The position numbers were made by a program, and so were the translations under genes. The notes under the pieces were generated by a model. That model was not told the origin of the DNA, searched no databases, and saw only the letters and a list, made by a program, of their open reading frames with translations. Below, in pieces: positions 52,037 through 59,638 of a stretch of 64,000 nt of DNA. Within the stretch, counting starts at the first letter, position 1. Every line of letters begins with the position of its first letter. This DNA comes from Lacihabitans sp. CS3-21 (GTDB lineage Bacteria; Bacteroidota; Bacteroidia; Cytophagales; Spirosomataceae): NCBI RefSeq assembly GCF_024343675.1, contig NZ_RJUD01000003.1, forward strand, positions 124,001 to 188,000, given 5' to 3'.

Positions 52037-52312
52037 ATGAAAAAAGCATTTTTATTAACCGTAATTATTCTTTCTTTTCTATCAATAGATGGTTTCTCCC
52101 AGTGTGCAATGTGTAGGGCTACTGTAGAAAGCAACCTTAGTGAGGGAAGAGGCACTATCGGTACGGGATTGAATTTCGGTATATTGTATTTGCTCTCGGC
52201 TCCCTACTTACTAGTCGGGGCTATAATTTTTCTTTGGTTTAAAGTTGGAAAAAAGGAATTGAAAGAGCGTCAAGAGCTCGATAAACGTTTGTCAGAGATT
52301 TACAAAAATTAA
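52037..52312 (+). CDS. small exported CxxC membrane protein
   Basis: 91 residues: signal peptide (MKKAFLLTVIILSF, cleavage near GFSQ), then CAMCRATVE with a CxxC pair, a transmembrane helix (about 47-69) and a basic/charged cytoplasmic tail. It is conserved in Bacteroidota as the last gene of oxidase operons. The CxxC at the membrane surface next to Sco suggests a copper or thiol-redox role in assembly, but this is inference. It starts one base after DUF420. Confidence 0.8.
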   Translation: MKKAFLLTVIILSFLSIDGFSQCAMCRATVESNLSEGRGTIGTGLNFGILYLLSAPYLLVGAIIFLWFKVGKKELKERQELDKRLSEIYKN

Positions 52313-52625
52313 GGACAATTTTAGCTCTTTTAAGTTTTCTGCAGTATGCTTGTTTTCTAAATTCATCAAATTTTAGTTTGGTTTTATTTTTTATACACAG
52401 AACCTAAATGTAGGTTTTCTAATTTTCCCCTTTTATTTTGTTCTATTTAAATATTTTTCAATAATTATTAAAAAATATTATTAATTTTAGAGGTCTTTTT
52501 TTTGTATTTATTAAAGAAGAAATTGTACGGTTCGATTTCTTAATTAATTGCCACAATAATTAATGGTACGTTTAATTATTGGGATTTTACAGAAAAGATA
52601 TTTATTCAACCTTTAAAATTTTTCT
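52313..52625. other. 313-bp A/T-rich intergenic region
   Basis: No gene or clear promoter is visible. There are several A/T-rich dyads, for example TTAATTA near 52543 facing TAATTAA near 52558, with no T-run terminator. It must contain the promoter of the downstream sugar operon, but I see no TAnnTTTG match. Confidence 0.4.
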
Positions 52626-53318
52626 GTGAAACCAATAGTTCAAATTTCACTTGACCTTACCAATATTGACGAGGCACTTGAGACTGCAGAAATGGCTATA
52701 AGAGCTGGTGTTGATTGGCTAGAAGCTGGAACACCTCTTATCTTAGCTGAAGGATTGCATGGTGTTAGAAAACTCCGTGAAGCTTTCCCCAAAATTCCAA
52801 TTGTTGCAGATTTAAAAACCATGGATGGAGGCTATCTAGAAGCCGAAATGATGGCTAAAGCTGGTGCTACACACGTAGTTGTAATGGCTCGTGCTCATGA
52901 AGAAACCATTAAGGTTGTCGTTCAAGCAGGAAAAGATTATGGGATTAAGGTTATGGGAGATAATTTAGGCTGTCCAGACATGGTTGCAGGTGCGAAATGG
53001 CTGGAAGATTTAGGCTGTGATTTCGTAATCCACCACATTGGATATGATGAAAGGAGGGGAATTGCTGCTCAAGGACACAGAATGCCCAGCCCAATGGATC
53101 AACTTAGGGAAGTTGTGAATGCAGTAAAAGTGCCTGTTCAGGCCGTTGGCGGACTAAGTTTAGAACAGGCCATTCAGTGTCCATCTTACGGTGCCCCTTT
53201 GGTGGTTTTGGGAGCCCCACTTACCATAGATGCTGATTCTTTCAAAACTGCAGGCGGAGATTTAGAAAGTTCGCTGAGACTTATTTGTGAGAAAATTCAT
53301 GCCTACGGAGATATTTAA
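52626..53318 (+). CDS. hexulose-6-phosphate synthase / 3-keto-gulonate-6-phosphate decarboxylase-like protein
   Basis: 230 residues from a GTG at 52626, a TIM barrel of the orotidine-5'-phosphate decarboxylase superfamily. The metal/catalytic motif ADLKTMDGG (about 61-69) is present, as are WLEAGTPLI (Glu) near 32 and a phosphate-binding VQAVGGLSLEQA / GAPLVVLGAPL end. Members either add formaldehyde to ribulose 5-phosphate (HPS) or decarboxylate 3-keto-L-gulonate 6-phosphate. Here there is no adjacent phosphohexuloisomerase or sugar kinase, so neither pathway is complete locally. First gene of a five-gene operon. Confidence 0.82.
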   Translation: MKPIVQISLDLTNIDEALETAEMAIRAGVDWLEAGTPLILAEGLHGVRKLREAFPKIPIVADLKTMDGGYLEAEMMAKAGATHVVVMARAHEETIKVVVQAGKDYGIKVMGDNLGCPDMVAGAKWLEDLGCDFVIHHIGYDERRGIAAQGHRMPSPMDQLREVVNAVKVPVQAVGGLSLEQAIQCPSYGAPLVVLGAPLTIDADSFKTAGGDLESSLRLICEKIHAYGDI

Positions 53319-53331
53319 AATAAAATCTAAT

Positions 53332-54357
53332 ATGAAAAATGCTGCAGTAGTTAATTTTTCTAAAGAAAAGGGAAGTGTTGAAATACGTGAAATAGAAAAG
53401 CCAGTCATTGGAGACGACGATATTTTGTTAGAAGTAGTCAATGTAGGTGTTTGTGGCAGCGATTTACATCAGTGGACTTCTGACCACAGTTGGCCTGTAA
53501 ATTATCCTGTTGTTTTAGGACACGAATTTGGTGGTAACATTGTAGAGCTTGGTAAAAACGTGAAGTCTTGGCAAGAGGGAGACCGCGTTGTTAGTGAAAC
53601 TGCAGCAATTATAAATCCGTTTAGTCCGATGTCAAGACAAGGGCTTTATAATCTTGATCCCAGTCGTAAAGGTTTTGGATATGGAGTTGACGGTGCAATG
53701 ACCCGTTATGTCAAAGTTCCTTCAAGGTGTTTGCACAAAGTGCCAAACAATTTATCCTTTGAGCAAGCTTGCCTAACAGAACCATGTTCGGTTGCTTATA
53801 ATGCAGTAGTTGTGAATTCAAATATTCGACCAGGAGATAGGGTAATCGTTTTGGGACCCGGAACAATAGGGATTTTGTGTGCTGCAATGGCTCGTTTATG
53901 TGGGGCTCAAGTGGCCGTTGTTGGCTTAGAAAACGATAGGTCAAGACTTGAAATTGCGAAAATATATGGTTGTGAAGGAATCATTGGAGACGCTTCAGAG
54001 TGGGCGTTTAGACAAGATGGACTGGGAGCCGATACCATTATTGATGCCGCTGGGGCAAGTATTACACTAAAAATGGCCTTAGATTTAGTGAGACCAAATG
54101 GACAAATAACAAAAGTAGGTTGGGGTCCTCAACCGCTAGGATTCTCTTTGGATCAATTGGTGCAAAAAAATGTAAGGCTACAGGGTAGTTTTAGCCATAA
54201 TTGGCCAATATGGGAAAAGGTTATTGCATTAATGACAAGCAATCAATTAGATGTCAAACCTATTATTGGTGGTGTTTGGGCCATAACAGATTGGAAAGAG
54301 GCCTTTGAACAAATGCATTCAGGTAAAGTAGTAAAGAGCGTTTTAAAACCAGTTTAA
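53332..54357 (+). CDS. zinc-type alcohol/polyol dehydrogenase (MDR family)
   Basis: 341 residues from the ATG at 53332; the in-frame ATG at 53287 would overlap the previous gene and add 15 unlikely residues. Catalytic zinc elements GVCGSDLHQW and GHEFGG are present, and the Rossmann motif GPGTIGILCA binds NAD(P). The structural-zinc lobe of sorbitol/threonine dehydrogenases normally holds four Cys; here that loop (about 95-125, from VSETAAIINPF to RKGFGYGVDGAM) has none, so structural zinc appears lost. Substrate is probably a polyol or sugar acid, inferred from context. Confidence 0.88.
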   Translation: MKNAAVVNFSKEKGSVEIREIEKPVIGDDDILLEVVNVGVCGSDLHQWTSDHSWPVNYPVVLGHEFGGNIVELGKNVKSWQEGDRVVSETAAIINPFSPMSRQGLYNLDPSRKGFGYGVDGAMTRYVKVPSRCLHKVPNNLSFEQACLTEPCSVAYNAVVVNSNIRPGDRVIVLGPGTIGILCAAMARLCGAQVAVVGLENDRSRLEIAKIYGCEGIIGDASEWAFRQDGLGADTIIDAAGASITLKMALDLVRPNGQITKVGWGPQPLGFSLDQLVQKNVRLQGSFSHNWPIWEKVIALMTSNQLDVKPIIGGVWAITDWKEAFEQMHSGKVVKSVLKPV

Positions 54358-54358
54358 A

Positions 54359-55150
54359 ATGCAATTAAAAGATAAAGTTATAATTATAACAGGAGCTTGT
54401 ACTGGAATAGGCAAATCTATTGCCACAAGATGCGTTGAAGAGGGTGCCAAAGTGGTTATCAACGGTTTGGAGGAAAATATAGGACTTGAATTAATAGAAA
54501 AATTAGGTCCAAAAAATGCCACATTGTTTATAGCGGACATTACTTTAGAAGAAACCCCAAAAAAGTTGGTTGATTTTTCTATTAAGTCATTTGGAAAATT
54601 GGATGCAGTAGTAAATAATGCAGCATTTATTGCCACCTCAAATATTGATGATACAGATAGGACATTCTTTCAAAAAATGCTAAGCGTAAACACCATTGCT
54701 CCCTTTTCAATAATTCAAGCCGCTACCGATGAACTTTCAAAAACTAAAGGTAATGTGCTCAATATTGGCTCCATTAACGCTTGGGGAGGAGAACCACATT
54801 TATTGGCTTATAGTGTTTCCAAAGGAGCTTTAATGACTTTAACTAGGAATCTCGGGGACTCACTTTTTCGCCAAAAAGGTATTAGAGTGAATCAGATAAA
54901 CCCAGGCTGGGTGTTAACAGAGAAAGAAAAACTGAATAAAAAAGAACAAGGTATGAAGCCAAATTGGTATGAAGATATTTCAGATTATTTTGCTCCAGCC
55001 GGCCGAATATTTAAACCTGAGGAGATTGCAAACATGGCAGCATTCCTTTTGAGTGATCAGTGTGGCCCCATTAGTAGTCAGGTCTATGATATGGAGCAGT
55101 TTCCTATAATTGGTCGAAATATGCCAAAAGATATAATTATCACTAAGTAA
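54359..55150 (+). CDS. short-chain dehydrogenase/reductase
   Basis: 263 residues, classical SDR. Cofactor loop TGACTGIG at 11-18, NNAA motif in DAVVNNAAF, catalytic Ser in NIGSINAWGG and Tyr-Lys in AYSVSKGAL. The ending RIFKPEEIANMAAFLLSDQCGPISSQVYD is typical of sugar or polyol dehydrogenases. It starts one base after the preceding dehydrogenase stop, so translation is coupled. Confidence 0.9.
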   Translation: MQLKDKVIIITGACTGIGKSIATRCVEEGAKVVINGLEENIGLELIEKLGPKNATLFIADITLEETPKKLVDFSIKSFGKLDAVVNNAAFIATSNIDDTDRTFFQKMLSVNTIAPFSIIQAATDELSKTKGNVLNIGSINAWGGEPHLLAYSVSKGALMTLTRNLGDSLFRQKGIRVNQINPGWVLTEKEKLNKKEQGMKPNWYEDISDYFAPAGRIFKPEEIANMAAFLLSDQCGPISSQVYDMEQFPIIGRNMPKDIIITK

Positions 55151-55164
55151 ATACGATTTAAATA

Positions 55165-56055
55165 ATGCCCAAGTTAGCCGCATTTCCTAAAGCTTTTATG
55201 CAAGAATTATGTAAAACTGGTACGATGAAGGTGTCAGAGTGGATAGATCTTGCTTCAAAGTTGGATATTGAAGGTTTGGAGTGGTATGCTGGCTTTATAG
55301 AAATGCAGGATGTCAATAATTGGCAAAAGTTTAAGGATGAGGTGGCCGAAAAAGGTAAACAAATCCCTATGCTCTGTTGTTCGCCTGATTTTACTCATCC
55401 AGACCTTGCATTCAGGCAAAAAGAAGTAGAGAAACAAAAAAACTGGATAAGGATGTGCCAGATACTTGGTGGAAAGTACTGCAGGGTGTTATCAGGGCAG
55501 CGAAGGCCAGAACTTAGTATTGAGGAAGGTATTCAATACGCAGTAGACTGTATAGAAGAATGTTTGCCTTTGGCATTCGATTGTGGCATCACACTAATAA
55601 TTGAAAATCACTACAAAGACGATTTTTGGGAATTTCCTGAATTTGCCCAAAAAATGGATGTTTTTTGTGAATTGGTAGGTAGAATTAATCATCCAAATTT
55701 CGGAGTAAATTATGACCCAAGCAATACTTTTTTGGCAGGGGAGGATCCACTTGAGCTTTTGTACAGGGTTTCGCACAGAGTAGTAACCATGCATGCCAGT
55801 GACCGTTATCTCATTGAAGGCACCATCGAGGATTTACGCAAGGAGGAAGGTGGATCGCTCGGGTATGCCAAAAGGCTTCGCCATGGTGAAATAGGTAAAG
55901 GCCTAAACGATTACGATGCTATTTTTAGTGAACTGAAAAGAGTTGGTTTCGATGGCTGGATTAGTATAGAAGATGGGGTAGAAGGAATGGAGCAGCTTGA
56001 AAGAAGTGTTACTTTTCTAAAAAACAAGATGGCTATTCATTGGCCCAAAAATTGA
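55165..56055 (+). CDS. sugar phosphate isomerase/epimerase-like TIM-barrel protein
   Basis: 296 residues of the xylose isomerase-like/AP endonuclease 2 superfamily. Segments LASKLDIEGLEWYAGFI, EECLPLAFDCGITLIIENHY (metal Glu and His), NFGVNYDPSNTFLAGEDPLEL (Asp) and VVTMHASDRYL (His), KRVGFDGWISIEDGVEGMEQL (Glu) make up the metal-site set. Isomerase or epimerase activity on a keto-sugar or inososes is likely; the actual substrate is unknown. It follows the SDR by 14 bp. Confidence 0.87.
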   Translation: MPKLAAFPKAFMQELCKTGTMKVSEWIDLASKLDIEGLEWYAGFIEMQDVNNWQKFKDEVAEKGKQIPMLCCSPDFTHPDLAFRQKEVEKQKNWIRMCQILGGKYCRVLSGQRRPELSIEEGIQYAVDCIEECLPLAFDCGITLIIENHYKDDFWEFPEFAQKMDVFCELVGRINHPNFGVNYDPSNTFLAGEDPLELLYRVSHRVVTMHASDRYLIEGTIEDLRKEEGGSLGYAKRLRHGEIGKGLNDYDAIFSELKRVGFDGWISIEDGVEGMEQLERSVTFLKNKMAIHWPKN

Positions 56056-56171
56056 ATTTTTAGTCTAGTATATTTCAGGTATTAGTCAGCTGTAAGCTTT
56101 ATTTCTCACTAATCTTTGTAAATTGTATTCAAAAAACAGAACATTTAATATTTATTCAATCTTAAAATAAA

Positions 56172-57629
56172 ATGAGCAAAAAAGAAAAAGAAAATTCTAG
56201 AAGGTCATTTATAAAAAACGGAGCTATAGCTTCTTCGTTTTTTATAGTTCCCCGAAATGTACTTGGAGGGATAGGGTTTATTTCTCCAAGTGACCAGCTA
56301 AATCTCGCAGCTATTGGTGCTGGAGGAAAAGGTAGGAGCGATATCAAGAATGCCTCAGTAAATGGTCGTGAAAGAGTAACTGCACTTTGTGATGTTGACT
56401 TTTCGGGATCGGCAGCAGATAGTGTAAAGTTGTTTCCAAATGCAAAACGTTTTGCAGACTATCGAGAGATGTTGGATACCATGAAAGACATTGATGCAGT
56501 TACCATTTCTACGCCAGACCATGTTCATGGGCCAGCTGCAAAATATGCGATGGAAAGAGGTAAACATGTATATGTTCAAAAACCAATGACGCATAACATC
56601 AGAGAAGCGAGATTACTTACCGAAATGGCTAGAACCAATAAAATTGTCAGCCAAATGGGTAATCAAGGAGCTTCTAATCCACTTTTGAAAACAGTTCAAA
56701 AATGGGTTGATTCTGGAAAACTTGGCAAGATTAGCAAAGTTCAGATTTGGACAAACCGTCCTGTATGGCCTCAAGGCAATGCTATGCCAAGCCCAGATGA
56801 TAGTTTAAAACCAAAAGATTTAGATTGGAATTTGTGGTTGGGCCCAGCTAGTTTTAAACCATATACGCCTAATATGCATCCATTCAATTGGAGAGGGTGG
56901 TGGGATTATGGCACAGGAGCTTTAGGTGATGTAGGCTGCCATTTAATTGATATTCCATTTAGAACACTTGGATTGAAATATCCAACAGATGCAGAATGTA
57001 GTGTGGCATCGGTATATTCTAAAATGTGGACGGCTGACTATAATCCTGAGGGTTGTCCAGCCTCATCATTTATCACACTTCACTTTGGCGAAACAGTCAA
57101 AAGTAAGTCTAAAATAGAAATGACTTGGAGTGATGGCGGTATTCGACCATCTCATCCAGATATTATTCCAGCAAATGAGGATATTGGTGGCACTAATAGT
57201 GCGAATGGTGTGATGATAATTGGAGAAAAAGGTATAATTACTACAAACATCAACGATAGCTCACCTATGATGCCGAAGCTGTTCTTGAATGATGGAACAA
57301 GAGAATTAGGGCCAGATTTACCTAAAGATATGGAGTCAGAATATGGTCACCAAAGATTATGGGTAGATGCTTGTAAAGCGGGTTTTAAAAGCAAAGAACA
57401 TTTGGCATTAACATCTTCATTTGATTATGCTGGGCCAATGACAGAAACAGTACTCATGGGTAATTTGGCCATCAGAAGTTATATGCTTAGGAAAGAAGAT
57501 AGTAAAGGGAAATTGGAGTTTTTTGCTCGTAAAAAATTATTATGGGATGGTGAAAATACAAGAATAACCAATCTTGAAGAAGCGAACCAATTTGTTGGAA
57601 GAACTTACCGCAAAGGTTGGGAAGTATAG
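56172..57629 (+). CDS. Gfo/Idh/MocA family oxidoreductase with Tat signal
   Basis: 485 residues. The Tat motif SRRSFIKNGA (R10-R11) leads a signal ending near RNVLGG, so the folded, cofactor-loaded enzyme is exported. A Rossmann domain (AAIGAGGKGRSDI at about 46-58) and EKP-like segment VQKPMTHNIREAR (Gfo/Idh/MocA) follow, then the sugar-binding domain (WLGPASFKPYTPNMHPFNWRGWWDYGTGALGDVGCHLIDIPF). Bacteroidota encode many such periplasmic dehydrogenases that act on unusual sugars. Last gene of the operon, 116 bp behind the isomerase gene, followed by a terminator. Confidence 0.9.
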   Translation: MSKKEKENSRRSFIKNGAIASSFFIVPRNVLGGIGFISPSDQLNLAAIGAGGKGRSDIKNASVNGRERVTALCDVDFSGSAADSVKLFPNAKRFADYREMLDTMKDIDAVTISTPDHVHGPAAKYAMERGKHVYVQKPMTHNIREARLLTEMARTNKIVSQMGNQGASNPLLKTVQKWVDSGKLGKISKVQIWTNRPVWPQGNAMPSPDDSLKPKDLDWNLWLGPASFKPYTPNMHPFNWRGWWDYGTGALGDVGCHLIDIPFRTLGLKYPTDAECSVASVYSKMWTADYNPEGCPASSFITLHFGETVKSKSKIEMTWSDGGIRPSHPDIIPANEDIGGTNSANGVMIIGEKGIITTNINDSSPMMPKLFLNDGTRELGPDLPKDMESEYGHQRLWVDACKAGFKSKEHLALTSSFDYAGPMTETVLMGNLAIRSYMLRKEDSKGKLEFFARKKLLWDGENTRITNLEEANQFVGRTYRKGWEV

Positions 57630-57652
57630 TTTCAGCACCATTTTTCAAAATC

Positions 57653-57687
57653 AAAAGCGTCTCGAAGAAATTTAAGACGCTTTTTTT
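57653..57687 (+). terminator. intrinsic terminator of the sugar operon
   Basis: Stem AAAAGCGTCT / AGACGCTTTT (10 bp) with a 12-base interior, followed by a T-run, 23 bp after the dehydrogenase stop codon. Confidence 0.88.
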
Positions 57688-57726
57688 GTTAGCTTGATTT
57701 TATTTTTCGAGGGGATATTTGGGCAT

Positions 57727-57758
57727 AAAAAAAGCGACTCAAAAGTCGCTTTTTTTTA
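57727..57758. terminator. bidirectional intrinsic terminator, mainly for ompA
   Basis: Stem AAAAAGCGACT / AGTCGCTTTTT with a 4-base loop, flanked by A-run and T-run. It lies 17 bp from the end of the minus-strand OmpA gene and works in either direction. Confidence 0.88.
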
Positions 57759-57775
57759 TATGTTTCAAGAGAAAA

Positions 57776-59497
57776 TTATTTCAATAAGAATTCAGTTCTT
57801 GAACCTGATTTTGCTCCAGTAGCATTGGTATAAGAAGCATTAGGATCTTCATCACCAAAACCTTCATAAGACATTCTAGCTTTAGATACACATTTCTTCT
57901 TCATAAAGTAAGTGTATATCGCACAAGCTCTCAATTTTGCAAGTCTTACATTCTGTGAGCTACTTCCACCATCGTTATAAGTATTGATTGTTAGGTTGGC
58001 ATCTTTACATCTTCCTAATACATCACAAACTCTTTGAAGGGATTTGTATGAAGAAGGCTTCAATTTGTTTGTTCCAGGATAGAATTCTATTCCTTGTGCA
58101 GCAAAACTCAATTGCTCCAATTCGTTAGAAGTAATTATACAGCCACTAGCTGATTTGTAACCCAACATTGGGGCAACACCATTTACATATCCTTCTGGAC
58201 AACCTTGATTACTCATCAAACCAGGGATAGAAGGACATAAATCTTTATTGTCAGGCACACCGTCACCATCACTATCTGGACAGCCATTAGCAGAAGCCAA
58301 GCCTTTTACATTAATACAATCATCATTTGTGTCAGCTATACCATCACCATCGCTGTCTGGACAGCCATTAAGGGCAGCTGGGCCAGCAGCATTAGGACAT
58401 GCATCATCTTTATCTGCAATACCATCGCCGTCGGTGTCTGGGCAACCTTTAAGTTCTTTTACACCAGCTACATCAGGACAAGCATCATCTTTATCTGCCA
58501 CGCCATCAAAATCTTTATCAGGACATCCTTTAAGATAGGCTGGACCTACAACTGTAGGACAAGCATCATCTTTGTCAGCAATCCCATCTCCATCGCTATC
58601 TGGACAACCTTTAAGACCTATTGGGCCAGCAACAGTTGGACACTCATCGTCTTTGTCAGGAACACCGTCGCCGTCAGTATCGGGACAACCTTGGAATTTC
58701 GGAAGACCTGGTTCGTTTACACAAACATCGCATTTATCCACAACTCCGTCTTTGTCTGTATCTTTGTCACCGAATCTATAAGATCCCAAAACATTTGCCA
58801 AGAAATAACCGTCTTTTCTATCGGCGTTTCCTGCTAAACTTAAACCATCTAAGTAGTCAGAAGTTGAAAAACGGTAGCCTGCTTCAGCTCCTATTGTGAA
58901 TCTTCTAGCAATATTATATTTCAAACCCAAACCTACAGGAATAACTGCGGCTATGCGATTGCCAAAAGTAGAAGTATGTGCTCTGTCAGCATCCAGATCT
59001 CTTTGAAGAACTGGGAATTGAGCACCCGGCTCTTGGTAAATAGTCGGATTACTGTAAGTTGCACCTATTCCAGCAAAGATGTAAGGCGAAAGATTTTTCT
59101 TCATAAAACCATCGCAAGTAAATTTCCTTTCCTTGAGTGGATAGAACTCACCTAAAACAGCGGCTTCAATAAATGGCGTAGAAGAAAACTTTAATCTTCT
59201 GTAATCCCAAAGTTTATCTGGATTGTCTAGATCTCTACCTGCGAGTTTACCTACTAATACTTGGGGTCTAATTGCGAAATAATCGCTGATGTGCCTTCTG
59301 ACAAATAATCCACCCATCAGATTGTTTTGTGAGGCATAAGGTTTACTGCAGTGCATATCACCGAAGTATTGATTTATACCTAAAGGGATTCCTATTTCCC
59401 ATGGATAAGGCTTACAGACAGTACAAGAATCTTGTGCCTTTGTTGTAATGGAGCCAAAAGCAAAGAGGGCTAAAATTAAAAATGTTACCTTCTTCAT
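57776..59497 (-). CDS. OmpA family outer membrane protein with thrombospondin type 3 repeats
   Basis: 573 residues. Signal peptide (about 1-22), then an N-terminal beta-barrel-like region (about 25-245), seven calcium-binding TSP3 units (about 250-445; first DKDTDKDGVVDKC, then six GCPDxDxDG units of about 27 residues each) and a C-terminal OmpA peptidoglycan-binding domain (about 465-573: GIEFYPGTNKLKP, NVRLAKLRACAIYTYF, GFGDEDPNASYTNATGAKSGSRTEF). The protein probably tethers outer membrane to cell wall. The DxDxDG loops bind Ca2+ by family knowledge. It is monocistronic, ending at the hairpin 57727-57758. Confidence 0.93.
   Translation of the reverse strand: MKKVTFLILALFAFGSITTKAQDSCTVCKPYPWEIGIPLGINQYFGDMHCSKPYASQNNLMGGLFVRRHISDYFAIRPQVLVGKLAGRDLDNPDKLWDYRRLKFSSTPFIEAAVLGEFYPLKERKFTCDGFMKKNLSPYIFAGIGATYSNPTIYQEPGAQFPVLQRDLDADRAHTSTFGNRIAAVIPVGLGLKYNIARRFTIGAEAGYRFSTSDYLDGLSLAGNADRKDGYFLANVLGSYRFGDKDTDKDGVVDKCDVCVNEPGLPKFQGCPDTDGDGVPDKDDECPTVAGPIGLKGCPDSDGDGIADKDDACPTVVGPAYLKGCPDKDFDGVADKDDACPDVAGVKELKGCPDTDGDGIADKDDACPNAAGPAALNGCPDSDGDGIADTNDDCINVKGLASANGCPDSDGDGVPDNKDLCPSIPGLMSNQGCPEGYVNGVAPMLGYKSASGCIITSNELEQLSFAAQGIEFYPGTNKLKPSSYKSLQRVCDVLGRCKDANLTINTYNDGGSSSQNVRLAKLRACAIYTYFMKKKCVSKARMSYEGFGDEDPNASYTNATGAKSGSRTEFLLK
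58240..58760 (-). repeat. tandem TSP3-encoding repeats, about 81-bp unit
   Basis: Six near-identical 81-bp units plus a divergent seventh encode the GCPDxDxDG modules of the OmpA protein. Open frames on the opposite strand across this stretch are artefacts of the repeat composition. Confidence 0.85.
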
Positions 59498-59638
59498 TTG
59501 ATTTAAGTAATATTATAAAAAAAATTTGAATGAATTTACTACAAAAAATATTGTTACACAATCATTCAATGCATATTGTTACACAAAAATATGATAAAAT
59601 ACATTTAAATAAAACATTTTGTGGGTTTATTAAAAGTA

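Noticed and set aside
53287-53331. Upstream start for the zinc dehydrogenase
   Set aside because: It overlaps the previous gene and adds a leader not seen in the family; the ATG at 53332 gives the standard N-terminus.
58248-58781. Plus-strand open frames rich in Ser-Gly-Pro
   Set aside because: They are mirror images of the calcium-binding repeats of the minus-strand OmpA gene.
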